Of a DNA stretch of 64,000 nucleotides, positions 9,329 to 18,256 are shown piece by piece; position 1 is the stretch's first letter; every line of letters begins with the position of its first letter. Source of the stretch: Alphaproteobacteria bacterium (GTDB lineage: Bacteria; Myxococcota_A; UBA796; GCA-2862545); contig JACKEO010000014.1 in NCBI GenBank assembly GCA_020632955.1, positions 72,374-136,373 of the forward strand, in the 5' to 3' direction. The translations under genes were made by a program, and so were the position numbers. The notes under the pieces were generated by a model. The model was not told where the DNA came from. It searched no databases and was given only the letters and a program-made list of their open reading frames with translations.

Positions 9329-10057
9329 CTACGCCGTGGCCTTCTCGGCCTCGCCCGCGGTGGCGGCGTAGTGCGCGGCCACGATGTGGCCGATGCGCTC
9401 GTACGCGCGCGTGAGCAGGTCGGCGCCCTCCCGCAGGGGGAGGTGGCGGGCCGACGCGGCGGTGATGCGCAGCACGGTGGGGGCACGATCCGCGAGGCGG
9501 TAGGCCTCGAGCACGGCGTGGCCGGCCACGAGGAAGCCCACGTCGTCGGCCTCGCAGTCGAGCACCACCACCGCCGGACGGCCACCGTCGCGGATCCAGC
9601 GTGCGAGGTCCTCGATGAGCGTGCGGTCGAGCAGATCGCGTGGCACCGTGCCGATGAGCAGGGGCTCGTCGTCGGCCACCTCGTGCAGGCCCGCCCAGTC
9701 CACGAAGCGACCGGAGGCCGGCACGGCCTCGCTCGTCTCGCCGTCGTCGGGCTCCAGCTCGGGGCTGGGCAGGAGCTCGAGGTGGTAGCGGCCGTCCTCC
9801 AGGCGCGCGAGCACCGGGCGGAGGATCGCCGACAGGCGCGCGCCGGGGCCGACGTGGCGCAGGAGGTGGGCCTCCTCGAGGGTGCCGAGGTCCTGGGCGC
9901 GCACGAAGGTGCGGCCGTGGCCGGCGCCGTGGGGCGACCAGACCATCGCGACGGGCTCGCCCTCGTACAGCAGGGCGGTGTCGACCCGCCCGTGCCGGAG
10001 GCTCAGCTCGCCGCGTCCGCCCCGGACCTCGATCGTCTCGGTGTGCTCGTGGGTCAC
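9329..10057 (-). CDS. Hypothetical protein
   Basis: 242 residues if GTG 10057 is used. I recognise no family. The protein looks soluble, mixed alpha/beta and acidic, with no signal peptide, membrane segment or repeat. A hydrophobic strand (PAVVVLDCEADDVGFLV) sits before a helical C-terminus. The open frame continues upstream to 10462, but that extension is Arg/Pro/Ser-rich and overlaps the next gene's leader, so it is probably not coding. There is no good Shine-Dalgarno sequence, so the start is uncertain. It converges with the M16 gene, with only 2 bases between them. Confidence 0.55.
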   Translation of the reverse strand: MTHEHTETIEVRGGRGELSLRHGRVDTALLYEGEPVAMVWSPHGAGHGRTFVRAQDLGTLEEAHLLRHVGPGARLSAILRPVLARLEDGRYHLELLPSPELEPDDGETSEAVPASGRFVDWAGLHEVADDEPLLIGTVPRDLLDRTLIEDLARWIRDGGRPAVVVLDCEADDVGFLVAGHAVLEAYRLADRAPTVLRITAASARHLPLREGADLLTRAYERIGHIVAAHYAATAGEAEKATA

Positions 10058-10307
10058 GAAGATCCCGTGGACGCACCGAACGTGGGAGGTGGTGCGTCCA
10101 TGGACAGCGTAGTGTCGGGATCGGGGCCCGAACAGCGGGTCCGACCTCCGTACCGGGCCGGATCGCAATCCGTATCGCGAAGGTGGGAGGTCCCTGCGAG
10201 AGGATGGGCGGACAACCGTCGTTGCGGGTCCTCCGAAGAAGGTGCTTCGGAACCCTCGCCGTGCTGGCCCGTCCAGGTGCGTGCGGGTAGCGCGGGGAGG
10301 GGGATGC

Positions 10308-11744
10308 ATGCGCCTCGGGATCCCGCTGCTGCTGGTGTCGTCGCTGCTCGGCGGCTGCGCGGGTCGATGGTGCCAGCGGGTGGGCGCCGACCACCTGCCC
10401 ACCTGGGAGGCGCGGCCGTGCCCCCCGGGGTGGGAGGGCGACCTCACCTGTGGCCAGGTCACGGTGGCTGCCGTGCCGGGCGAGGAGGGGAGCTGCGCCC
10501 TGGAGCTGGGCGTGGTGCGGGTGGCACCGTCGGCAGCCGGCGCCGACGCGGTGCCTGCGATCCTGCTGCCCGGCGGCCCCGGTCAGACGGTGCTCGACCA
10601 CCTTCCCGTGCTGCGCCCGGTGCTGGCGGGGTGGCATGCGCACCGCCCGCTCCTCCTGCTCGATCCGCGCGGCGCCGGGTGGTCCCGCCCGACGCTCGCC
10701 TGCCCTCCGGACCGCGCCGGGTCGGTGGAGGAGGCCTTCGGTGGGTGCGGGGCGCACCTGCGGCGCGAGGGGGCCGACCTCGACGCCTTCCGGACCGAGC
10801 GTCTGGCCGACGACGTGGACGCCGTGCTCGAGGCCCTGGGGTACGCCCGCGCGCACGTGGTGGGCGGCAGCTACGGCACGCGCTGGGCCCAGACGCTCGT
10901 GGCCCGGCACCCGGATCGGGTGGCCAGCCTGCTGCTGGACGCGCCCGCGCCGTGGGACGAGCGTCTGCTGGCCCGAGGACCCACGGACTTCCTCGTGAGG
11001 CTGTCGGCGCTGGACGCGGCGTGCGCCGCCGATCCCGGCTGCACCGAGGTGGTGGACGGGGTGGAGGCCACCTTCTGGGCGACGGCTGCGGCCTGGGACG
11101 GGGAGCCCGCGCGCGTGCGCACGGGAGACCACGTCGTGCCCCTCGACGGGCGCGCCCTGGCGGTGCTCACCTCGGAGGCGCTGCGTCACACGGCGTTGCT
11201 GCCCGCGGTGCCGGCCCTGATCGCAGAGGCGGCCCGGGGCGAGCCGGCGTCGCTGGCGCGACTCCTCGCATTGCGTGCCGAGGCGGGGGTGGACCCGATG
11301 CTCCACCGTCTGGTGCTGTGCGCCGACAGCCTCCCCGGCACGCCGCCGCCCCAGACCGACCCCCGCCTGCCTGCGTGGGATGGCTTCACCCAGGCGCAGG
11401 CCGTGTGCGCTGCCCTCGACGTGACGCCGTCGGCCGACGCGGTGCGCACCGTGCCCGACCTCGGGGTGCCCACGCTGGTGCTCACCGGGGCCTGGGACCC
11501 CACGCTGCCCGAGACGTGGGCCGCGCGTCTGGCCGCGCGATCGACCGACGGACGCGCGTGGGTGCACCCCGCCGCGGGACACGGCGTGCTGCGCACGGAC
11601 TGCGGCCGCGCCACGGCGGAGGCCTGGCTCGCGGATCCACACGCCTTCCGTCCGCCGCCCTGCTGGGAGGACGAGCCCGGCCCCGCGTGGGTGCGCGATC
11701 CGGGCCCCCTGCTCGATCGGCTCGAGGCCGAGGCCCGTCGCTGA
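10308..11744 (+). CDS. Alpha/beta-hydrolase (TAP-like peptidase) lipoprotein
   Basis: 478 residues. A lipobox (LLGGC) follows a short N-terminal hydrophobic region. The catalytic core resembles tripeptidyl/proline iminopeptidase-type hydrolases: the oxyanion loop LLPGGPG, the LLDPRGAG strand, the nucleophile elbow GGSYGTRW, an acid in GAWDPTLP and the histidine in AAGHGVL. Several cysteine pairs suit an exported enzyme. ATG 10308 follows GGGGAGGGGG. The open frame starts 66 bases earlier, but that portion lacks protein character. It converges with the DksA-like gene across a perfect hairpin. Confidence 0.85.
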   Translation: MRLGIPLLLVSSLLGGCAGRWCQRVGADHLPTWEARPCPPGWEGDLTCGQVTVAAVPGEEGSCALELGVVRVAPSAAGADAVPAILLPGGPGQTVLDHLPVLRPVLAGWHAHRPLLLLDPRGAGWSRPTLACPPDRAGSVEEAFGGCGAHLRREGADLDAFRTERLADDVDAVLEALGYARAHVVGGSYGTRWAQTLVARHPDRVASLLLDAPAPWDERLLARGPTDFLVRLSALDAACAADPGCTEVVDGVEATFWATAAAWDGEPARVRTGDHVVPLDGRALAVLTSEALRHTALLPAVPALIAEAARGEPASLARLLALRAEAGVDPMLHRLVLCADSLPGTPPPQTDPRLPAWDGFTQAQAVCAALDVTPSADAVRTVPDLGVPTLVLTGAWDPTLPETWAARLAARSTDGRAWVHPAAGHGVLRTDCGRATAEAWLADPHAFRPPPCWEDEPGPAWVRDPGPLLDRLEAEARR

Positions 11745-11767
11745 GGGTGGAGCGGCCCGGCGAAGGA

Positions 11768-11789
11768 GGCGCCGCCGTGTGGCGGCGCC
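11768..11789. terminator. Bidirectional hairpin terminator candidate
   Basis: Perfect 9-base stem GGCGCCGCC / GGCGGCGCC with a GTGT loop, placed between the convergent ends of the hydrolase gene (11744) and the DksA-like gene (11799). No clear T-run follows on either side, as is common in GC-rich genomes. Confidence 0.6.
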
Positions 11790-11798
11790 CGCGGGGGC

Positions 11799-12206
11799 TC
11801 AGACGAAGGCCCGCTTCGGCCGCTCGAGCTGCTCCATCTCGGTCTTGCAGTCGATGCACTGGCTGGCCACCGGGCGGGCCATCAGCCGCGGGAAGCTGAT
11901 CGGGTTCCCGCACGACTCGCACACGCCGTACTCGCCGTTCTGCATGCGCTGCAGCGCGCGCTGGATCTTCCGCAGCAGGCGCCGCTCGCGATCGGCCAGG
12001 CGCAGCTGGAAGTCGCGGTTCGACTCCGACACGGCGAGATCGAGCTCGTCGGCGTCGACCTCTCGCTGCTCGGTGAGGTCGTGCAGCTCCTCCTTGGACT
12101 CCGAGAGGATCTCGGCCAGCTGCTGCTGGAGGATGTCGTGCAGCGTGGTGATCTCCTCCGCCGACAGGTACTCGTCGGGGGGGAGGGACTGGGGGCTGTC
12201 GCTCAT
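11799..12206 (-). CDS. dksA: DksA/TraR-family RNA polymerase-binding regulator
   Basis: 135 residues. The central coiled coil carries an acidic tip (about residues 51-56, VDADELD), like the DksA tip that enters the RNA polymerase secondary channel. The C-terminus is the four-cysteine zinc finger CESC...CIDC (C96, C99, C117, C120) preceded by GEYG. The finger and the PRLMARP segment are typical of DksA/TraR. It probably tunes transcription with ppGpp. ATG 12206 has GGAGG five bases upstream. Genomes of this type often carry several DksA-like proteins, so it need not be the main one. Confidence 0.88.
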   Translation of the reverse strand: MSDSPQSLPPDEYLSAEEITTLHDILQQQLAEILSESKEELHDLTEQREVDADELDLAVSESNRDFQLRLADRERRLLRKIQRALQRMQNGEYGVCESCGNPISFPRLMARPVASQCIDCKTEMEQLERPKRAFV

Positions 12207-12328
12207 GAGGCCTCCGCGGGCTCTTCGGCTCCCGGCCGTCGCGTGGACGTTCGGGGAGCGGGATTCTGGGCCGTCTCGGCCCCGGTCGCAAGCAGAACGT
12301 GGAATCGGCGCGGATCGGTCGCGCTGGA

Positions 12329-14482
12329 TCAGGGTGTGACGAGGCCCCAGCGCTCGAGCAGCCAGGCCTGCACGAAGGCGACGTCCTCGAGGTAGCCGTA
12401 GCGACCGGACTTCCCGCCGTGGCCGGTGCCCATCTCCATCTTCAGGAGGATCTGGGGGTCGTTCGTCACGCGGTCGCGCAGGCGGGCCACCCACTTCGTG
12501 GGCTCCCAGTACTGCACGCGCGGGTCGTTGAGCCCGCTGGTGACGAGCAGATCGGGGTAGGGGCCCTGCCGCACGTTGTCGTAGGGCGAGTAGGCGAGCA
12601 TCACGTCGAACCACGACTTCTCGCGCGGGTCGCCCCACTCCTCCCACTCGTTCGTGGTGAGCGGGATCGAGGCGTCGAGCATGGTGGTGACCACGTCGAC
12701 GAAGGGCACCTGGGCCACGGCGTGGGCCGCCAGGGTGGGGGCCTGGTTGATCACGGCGCCGATGAGCAGGCCGCCCGCCGAGCCGCCCTGGATGGCCATG
12801 CGCGCGTGCTGCGTGTAGCCCTGGGCCACCAGGAAGTTCCCCGCGGCGACGAAGTCGTCGAAGGTGTGCTGCTTGCCCGCGAACTTGCCCGCCTCCTTCC
12901 ACGGACGGCCGAGGAAGCCGCCGCCCCGGGGGTGGGCGATGGCGAAGATGACGCCGCGGTCGAGCAGCGACAGGCGCAGCGAGCTGAACTGCGGATCGAT
13001 GGTGATGCCGTAGGCGCCGTAGCCGTAGAGCAGCAGGGGCGCGCTGCCGTCCACCGGGGTGTCGACCCGCCGGACGAGGCTGACGGGGATGGGGGTGCCG
13101 TCGGGCGCCGGGGCCCAGAGCCGCTCGGCCACGTAGCGCTGCTTGTCGAAGTCCCCGAGGACGGGCTGCTCCTTGCGGAGCGTGAGCGCGCCCGTGACCG
13201 CGTCGGCGTCGTACACGGTGGGGGGCGTGGTGAGCGAGGTGTAGGTGAAGCGGACGTGGTCCTGCGCGAAGGCGGGGTTGTCGCCCAGGCCCGCCACCCA
13301 CACGGCCTCGGGCATCGCGATGCGGAAGTCGGACCCGTCGCCGCGGATCACGCGCAGGTGCGACAGGCCCTCCTCGCGCTCCTCCAGCACCAGGAAGTCC
13401 TGGAAGGCGTCGAGCCCCTGCAGGGTGACGCCCTCGCGCGCGGGAACCAGCGTGGTCCACGCCGCACGGTCGGTGGCGCCGGCCTTCGCGGCCTTCAGCG
13501 CGAAGCCCACGGCGTCGTCGGTGTGCGTGCCCTGGGCGTCGTCGGCGTCGTTGGTGAGCACGAGGAAGCGGTCGCCCTGGCTCACCACGGCGTACTCGTG
13601 CCCCGGGTGCCGCGCCGAGAACACCTCGTAGGGCCCCATCGGCGCGTCGGCGGGCGCGTACCGCACCTCGGACGTGGTGGAGGAGTCGGCGCCCAGCAGC
13701 AGCCAGCGGTCGTCGGCGCTGCGCGAGATGGTGACGCGGAAGCGCTCGTCGGTCTCCTCGTACACCACCACGTCGGCCGAGGCGTCGGTGCCGAGCACGT
13801 GGGCCACCACCTGGTAGGGGCGCAGGCTGTCGTCGAGGCGCGTGTAGAGCAGCACCTTGCCGTCGCCGCTCCAGGCCAGGTCGGGCCACACGTCGGGGAT
13901 GACGTCGGGCAGATCGGCCCCGGTGGCCAGATCGCGGAAGCGCACGTCGTACAGCTCGCGCCCCGTCTCGTCGGTGGCGTAGGCGATCACGGCCTGGTCG
14001 GGACGCACCTCGAGCGCGCCCAGGTCGAGGTACTCCTTGCCCTCGGCGAGGGCGTTGACGTCGAGGACGATCTGCTCGGGCGCGTCGAGGCTGCCCTCGC
14101 GGCGGCAGTAGATGCGGTAGGGCTTGCCGGCCACGGTGCGGCTGTACGACCAGAAGCCCGCGTGCAGCGAGGGCACGGTCTCGTCGTCTTCCTGGATGCG
14201 GCCGAGCAGCTCGTCGAAGAGCTGCTTGCGCAGCGGCTCCAGGGGTGCGGTGACCTCCTTCGTGTAGGCGTTCTCGGCCTCGAGGTAGGCGATGACCGCG
14301 GGATCCTCGCGATCGCGCATCCAGTGGTAGGGGTCGTCGCGCGTGACCCCGTGCTCGGTGTGGACGTGGGCGCGCTGCGGGGCGTCAGGCGGCGACAGGG
14401 GGCCCTCCTCGGCGGGGCTGGCAGGGGCCGCCGGCTTGCAGGCGGCAAGGATGAACACGGAGAGCGTGGCGGCAAGGCGCAT
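12329..14482 (-). CDS. ptrB: Oligopeptidase B-like S9A serine peptidase, lipoprotein
   Basis: 717 residues. A lipobox (ILAAC) predicts membrane anchoring, unlike cytosolic OpdB. The N-terminal DDPYHWMRD and the seven-bladed propeller region match the S9A family. The catalytic domain has YGYGAYG, RGGGFLGRPW, the nucleophile GGSAGG, and the histidine in GTGHGGKSG. YWEPTKW and the GRPW loop favour oligopeptidase B (cleavage after basic residues) over prolyl oligopeptidase. ATG 14482 has GAGG eight bases upstream. It is followed on the same strand by the DksA-like gene after 122 bases. Confidence 0.9.
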   Translation of the reverse strand: MRLAATLSVFILAACKPAAPASPAEEGPLSPPDAPQRAHVHTEHGVTRDDPYHWMRDREDPAVIAYLEAENAYTKEVTAPLEPLRKQLFDELLGRIQEDDETVPSLHAGFWSYSRTVAGKPYRIYCRREGSLDAPEQIVLDVNALAEGKEYLDLGALEVRPDQAVIAYATDETGRELYDVRFRDLATGADLPDVIPDVWPDLAWSGDGKVLLYTRLDDSLRPYQVVAHVLGTDASADVVVYEETDERFRVTISRSADDRWLLLGADSSTTSEVRYAPADAPMGPYEVFSARHPGHEYAVVSQGDRFLVLTNDADDAQGTHTDDAVGFALKAAKAGATDRAAWTTLVPAREGVTLQGLDAFQDFLVLEEREEGLSHLRVIRGDGSDFRIAMPEAVWVAGLGDNPAFAQDHVRFTYTSLTTPPTVYDADAVTGALTLRKEQPVLGDFDKQRYVAERLWAPAPDGTPIPVSLVRRVDTPVDGSAPLLLYGYGAYGITIDPQFSSLRLSLLDRGVIFAIAHPRGGGFLGRPWKEAGKFAGKQHTFDDFVAAGNFLVAQGYTQHARMAIQGGSAGGLLIGAVINQAPTLAAHAVAQVPFVDVVTTMLDASIPLTTNEWEEWGDPREKSWFDVMLAYSPYDNVRQGPYPDLLVTSGLNDPRVQYWEPTKWVARLRDRVTNDPQILLKMEMGTGHGGKSGRYGYLEDVAFVQAWLLERWGLVTP

Positions 14483-14682
14483 GGACGAGACCTCGAGGCG
14501 CCGGCGCGTGTATCCCAGGGTGCGGATCAGGGCGTGTCGCTCGGGCGGAGGCCACGTTGCGACGCGGTGAACCGCCGTACCGCAAGGAAAGATCGCGCCC
14601 AGGCCCCCTGCGCGCGACGATCCTCCGTCGTACCGGATGACTTTCTCTCAAGTCGATCTGGAAAGCTGCGACGGACGCCGAC

Positions 14683-14688
14683 TATCCT
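14683..14688 (+). promoter_or_regulatory. -10-like element upstream of small gene
   Basis: TATCCT lies 38 bases before the GTG of the 58-residue gene. The same TAnnnT pattern is found at a similar distance upstream of several other genes in the window. No convincing -35 is visible. Confidence 0.3.
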
Positions 14689-14726
14689 TGCCTCGGTCGT
14701 GAAGGGGAACCTCCGAGGAGGGGCCA

Positions 14727-14903
14727 GTGCTGGGGACTCGTGAACACCGTTCGGACATGGGGCGTCCGGGGGTCACCTCCGAGGACGATCGCGTCCTGGA
14801 GGCACTCCGGAAGCTCCACGCTGTCGGCGCCATCGACGCAAAGACGCTCGCGCGCACCTGGGCGCGACGCATGCTCGGTGGCGAGGAACGCGCGGGTCGC
14901 TGA
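14727..14903 (+). CDS. Small protein of unknown function (58 aa)
   Basis: A short open frame starting with GTG 14727, with GAGGAGGGG just upstream; an in-frame ATG is at 14757. The C-terminal half (TSEDDRVLEALRKL then IDAKTLARTWARRML) reads as one or two amphipathic, basic helices. The stop at 14903 is followed within 6 bases by a strong hairpin. Ribosome binding site, -10-like TATCCT and terminator together make a real gene more likely than chance. No family recognised. The helix-rich, basic character could suit a small regulator, but that is a guess. Confidence 0.55.
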   Translation: MLGTREHRSDMGRPGVTSEDDRVLEALRKLHAVGAIDAKTLARTWARRMLGGEERAGR

Positions 14904-14909
14904 CCCTCC

Positions 14910-14943
14910 CCGTCGGGTGCGTCCGGGGGGGCGCACCCGACGG
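14910..14943 (+). terminator. Hairpin terminator after small gene
   Basis: CCGTCGGGTGCG pairs perfectly with CGCACCCGACGG over 12 bases with a 10-base G-rich loop. It begins 6 bases after the stop of the 58-residue gene and lies before the -10-like TAGGCT (14995) of the next gene. Confidence 0.65.
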
Positions 14944-15022
14944 CCTCGGCCTCCGTGGGCCGCACTCCGCTGCCGTGGGACGGCCGGCCCGGGTTAGGCT
15001 CGGCGGCCGGACCGGAGGTTGG

Positions 15023-15739
15023 ATGGCGGCGGGCGGCTTCGATCGGAAGGCCTTCTGGGAACACAAGATCCTCGGCTGGGAGCGCGGGCGCTACCGCGAG
15101 GGCGAGGGCGAGCCGGGGCTGCTGCAGCGCATCGCCGACTGGTCGAGCGACAGCCTGCGCTTCCGCATCCCCTTCGCGGCCGAGCTGCTGACGCCCTTCG
15201 TGGAGGGGCGCACCGTGGTCGACCTGGGCTGCGGCTCGGGCCTGCTCACCGGGCTGCTCCTCGACGCCGGGGCGGCCCACGTGCGCGGCATCGACATCGC
15301 CGAGTCGGCCATCGTGGCGGCCCGGGCCCGCGCCGAGGAGGCCGGCTGGGGCGATCGCGCCAGCTTCGAGGTGGGCACCACCCAGGGGCTCGATCGGCTC
15401 GAGGCCGACTTCATCGTGTCGCTGGGGCTCACCGACTGGCTCACCGACGACGAGCTCGACCACCTCTTCGCGCTGGGCGGGCAGGCCCACGTGCTGCACG
15501 CCTACTCCGAGCTGCGGGCCTCGCCGTCGCAGCTGGCCCACCGTGCCTACTGCTGGGCCTCGTACGGGCTGAAGACGGGCGGCTACGTGCCCCGCTACTT
15601 CTCCACGCGGTCCTTCGCGCGCCGCCTCGCGCGTCGCCGTCCCGGTCCGGTGCACGTGGTGCACCACCCCCGCCTCGCCTTCGGCGCGCTGATCACCAGC
15701 CTTCCGATCGGTGAGCAGGTGCTGTCGGGTCCTGCGTGA
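15023..15739 (+). CDS. Class I SAM-dependent methyltransferase
   Basis: 238 residues. Motif I VVDLGCGSGLL near residue 70, a motif II-like acidic end in RGIDIAES, and a late ADFIVSLGLTDWL strand identify a Rossmann-fold methyltransferase. The opening AFWEHKILGWERGRY is seen in methyltransferases near surface polysaccharide genes. ATG 15023 has GGAGG; an upstream in-frame ATG at 14975 lacks one. The last bases overlap the next gene (GTGA), so the two are co-translated. The substrate is unknown; the neighbour (a sugar deacetylase) suggests a glycan or lipid. Confidence 0.85.
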   Translation: MAAGGFDRKAFWEHKILGWERGRYREGEGEPGLLQRIADWSSDSLRFRIPFAAELLTPFVEGRTVVDLGCGSGLLTGLLLDAGAAHVRGIDIAESAIVAARARAEEAGWGDRASFEVGTTQGLDRLEADFIVSLGLTDWLTDDELDHLFALGGQAHVLHAYSELRASPSQLAHRAYCWASYGLKTGGYVPRYFSTRSFARRLARRRPGPVHVVHHPRLAFGALITSLPIGEQVLSGPA

Positions 15740-16599
15740 CGCGGGTGGTCGTCGGCGCGGACGATCACGGGATCGCGCCGGCCACGAGCGCCGTCATCCG
15801 CGAGCTGCTCGGGCGCGGCCGGCTCACGGCCACGAGCAGCATGGTGGTCTTCCCCGAGTGGCCGGACGAAGGCGCGCGGCTCGCCGAGCTCGGCGACCGG
15901 GCGGATCTGGGCCTCCACCTCACGCTCACCGACCAGTCCCCCGTGGGGCCGATGCCGGGCCTCGCGCCCGGCGGCCGGCTGCCGTCCTTCGGGGTGCTCG
16001 CGCGGCGGGCGCTGCGGGGCGGGATCGACCGCGCCGAGGTGCGTGGGGAGCTGGAGCGCCAGCTCGACGCCTTCGAGGGCGTGATCGGCAGGCCGCCCGA
16101 CTACCTCGACGGCCACCAGCACGTGCACCAGCTCGCCGGGGTGCGCGAGGTGGTGGTGGAGGTGCTCGCGCGGCGGGCGCCGGCCGCCGTGGTGCGCACC
16201 TGCGTGGAGGCACCCGCGCGCGTGCTGGCACGGGGCGTCGCGGTGACGCGCGCGCTCGCCTTCGCCTGGGCCGGGCGGGCCCTGCGACGGCAGGCCGAGC
16301 GGGCAGGGCTGCGCACCACCCCGGGCTTCACGGGCGTGTACGACTTCGCGCCCGAGCCGCCCTTCGGGGACCGCGCGGCGCGCTTCCTCGTGGACGCCGT
16401 GCCCGGCACCTTCTGGATGTGCCACCCGGGCGCGGCCGACGCCGTGCTCGTCGGTCGCGACAGCCTGGTGGACCAGCGCGCGGTCGAGGCGGCCTTCCTG
16501 GGGTCGGAGGCCTGCGATGCGCTGTTCGAGCGTCTCGGCCTGACCCGGGGGCGGCTGCAGGCGGGGGGCGCTGTCAGCGCCCCTGGGCCAGGGCGATGA
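15736..16599 (+). CDS. YdjC/ChbG-family carbohydrate deacetylase
   Basis: 287 residues. The metal site is visible as ADDHG near the N-terminus (about 8-12) and DGHQHVHQ in the middle, with GLHLTLTD between. These are the signature segments of YdjC/ChbG enzymes, which remove acetyl groups from N-acetylated sugars. GTG 15736 overlaps the methyltransferase stop by 4 bases. The C-terminus overlaps the convergent glycosyltransferase gene by 26 bases. Probably modifies a surface sugar together with its neighbours; a soluble chitooligosaccharide role is the alternative. Confidence 0.87.
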   Translation: MTRVVVGADDHGIAPATSAVIRELLGRGRLTATSSMVVFPEWPDEGARLAELGDRADLGLHLTLTDQSPVGPMPGLAPGGRLPSFGVLARRALRGGIDRAEVRGELERQLDAFEGVIGRPPDYLDGHQHVHQLAGVREVVVEVLARRAPAAVVRTCVEAPARVLARGVAVTRALAFAWAGRALRRQAERAGLRTTPGFTGVYDFAPEPPFGDRAARFLVDAVPGTFWMCHPGAADAVLVGRDSLVDQRAVEAAFLGSEACDALFERLGLTRGRLQAGGAVSAPGPGR

Positions 16600-17650
16600 G
16601 GGCGTCGGCGGCCTGGGCCGCACCGTCGGGCGTGGGCGGCAGGCGGGCGTAGCCGGCGCGCAGCGCGTCGAGCTGGTCGAGGGCCTTGCGCATGTCGGCC
16701 TCGAGCTCGGCCTCGCTGCCGATGAGGCCCACGCCCAGGTGCTGCACGGTGCGGGCGTTCACCCACTGCTCGGCGTGGTTGGGCACGGGCACCACCACCA
16801 TGGGCGTCTGCATCGCGAAGAGCTCGCTCACCGCGCTGAAGCCGCCGTTCACGATGGCCAGGTCGGCCTCTCGGAGCAGCTCGCGGTTGTCCTTCACCTT
16901 GCCGTGGTAGACGACCCCCGGCGTGGCGTCGACGTCGTCGGGGGCCGGGCGGCCCACCACGTCGATCTGCAGGCCCTCCGGCGCCTCGGTGAAGCGCACC
17001 GGCGTGCCGAAGACGGAGCCCGAGAGCATGACGAGCACCCGCTTCGGGGGGCCGGTGCGCCGGCTGGGTTCGTAGCCCTCGCGCACGATGGGCCCCGTGC
17101 GCACGAAGGGTCCCGACACCGTGGGCAGGTCGGGGTCGAGGCAGGGGCTCACCACGCGGTCGGGCACCCAGCGATGGAAGCGGTAGTCGTTCTCCTCGAT
17201 GGCGTGGAACTGTGCCCGGATCGAGCGCGGGCGGTCGTCGAAGCGGCCGTAGGACACGTGCACCACGTCGGCGTTGTTCAGCGCGGCCAGCGGCACGTGG
17301 CTCCGCTTCACGCCGCACACCGTGTAGACGCTGTCGATGAGCGCCACGTCGGGCTTCCAGTCGGCGATCACGTCGGCGATGAGCCGGTCGTTGTCGCGGG
17401 CGATGCGGAGGAACTGCCCGGTGGCGGCCAGGGTGTCGACGATGCTGATCCGCCCGTCGCGACTGGCGTACCAGAAGGACCCGAGCTCGTGGACGGCGCT
17501 GATCTCCGGGCGGCCCTGGAAGTACCAGACCCCGTTTCCCGAGGTCATGATCGCCACCTCCACCCCGCGAGCCGCCAGGCGCTGGGCCACGGCGTGGCAG
17601 CGGGTGGAGTTGCCGAGGCCGAGGCCGTTCACGAGGAAGAGGGCGCGCAC
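16574..17650 (-). CDS. GT-B glycosyltransferase (MurG/GT28-like)
   Basis: 358 residues with the two-domain GT-B layout. The N-terminus has NGLGLGNSTRCHA, a glycine-rich loop like that of MurG/GT28 and related enzymes. The C-terminal donor-binding part has NGGFSAVSELFAM and PVPNHAEQWVNA. Sugar donor and acceptor are unknown. GTG 17650 lies 3 bases after the stop of the upstream methyltransferase gene, so they form an operon. Confidence 0.85.
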   Translation of the reverse strand: MRALFLVNGLGLGNSTRCHAVAQRLAARGVEVAIMTSGNGVWYFQGRPEISAVHELGSFWYASRDGRISIVDTLAATGQFLRIARDNDRLIADVIADWKPDVALIDSVYTVCGVKRSHVPLAALNNADVVHVSYGRFDDRPRSIRAQFHAIEENDYRFHRWVPDRVVSPCLDPDLPTVSGPFVRTGPIVREGYEPSRRTGPPKRVLVMLSGSVFGTPVRFTEAPEGLQIDVVGRPAPDDVDATPGVVYHGKVKDNRELLREADLAIVNGGFSAVSELFAMQTPMVVVPVPNHAEQWVNARTVQHLGVGLIGSEAELEADMRKALDQLDALRAGYARLPPTPDGAAQAADALIALAQGR

Positions 17651-17653
17651 GCG

Positions 17654-18256
17654 TCAGTCCCGTCGAAGCGTCGCCACGAGGGCGAAGGGGTGGACGGTGA
17701 CCTCGCCTTGCGAGGCCCAGCCGGTCCGTTGTGCCAGCGCGCGCAGCTCGGGCGCGCCGAAGAGGTTCACCCGGATGCCGCGGGTGCGGTAGTGCCGGGC
17801 GTACATCCGGCCGCCGAGCGACCGGGGCGGCACGAGCACGACGAGGCGGGCGCCCGCCCGCGCGTGCCGGGCCGCGTTCGCGAGCACGGCCACCGGATCC
17901 GGCACGAACTCGAGCATCCCGGCGGACAGGAGCAGCGAGAAGGGCCCGCCGACGTCCACGGTGGCTGCGTCGCCCACCACGCCGCGCACGCGGCCCGCCG
18001 GCAGTTGGTCGACCATGGCCGCCGACGCATCCACCGCCACGATGCGGGCGGCACCGCGTTCGGCGAGGAGACGGGTGTAGAAGCCGGCGCCGCACCCGAG
18101 CTCCAGCACCTCCTGCCCCTCCACGTCGCCGAGGGCCTGGAGCACCGCCCGGGACTCCAGGTCGCGGACCCACCGCCAGGGCGGCCGGAGCGAGGCGGGG
18201 TGGTACCCGCTGGCGCGCTCGTCGAAGTGCCTCGAGATGTCGACCAAGGAGCTCAC
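17654..18256 (-). CDS. SAM-dependent methyltransferase
   Basis: 200 residues. Motif I is VLELGCGAGFYT, motif II is IVAVDASAAMV, and GDAATVDVGGPFSLLLSAGMLEFV gives the later strands (first part GDAATVDVGGPF). The fold is a Methyltransf_11/25-type small-molecule or lipid methyltransferase. GTG 18256 is the start; there is no ATG nearby. It leads a two-gene operon with the glycosyltransferase and faces the divergent gene at 18478 across 221 bases. Confidence 0.84.
   Translation of the reverse strand: MSSLVDISRHFDERASGYHPASLRPPWRWVRDLESRAVLQALGDVEGQEVLELGCGAGFYTRLLAERGAARIVAVDASAAMVDQLPAGRVRGVVGDAATVDVGGPFSLLLSAGMLEFVPDPVAVLANAARHARAGARLVVLVPPRSLGGRMYARHYRTRGIRVNLFGAPELRALAQRTGWASQGEVTVHPFALVATLRRD

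Noticed and set aside
9329..10462. Longer version of the 242-residue unknown protein
   Set aside because: The extra N-terminal 130 codons are Arg/Ser/Pro-rich and overlap the leader of the divergent gene; no better start exists there.
6426..11642. A 1,738-codon open frame on the minus strand
   Set aside because: It is complementary to the photolyase, M16 and hydrolase genes, low in complexity, and shows no domain. Long antisense frames are expected in very GC-rich DNA.
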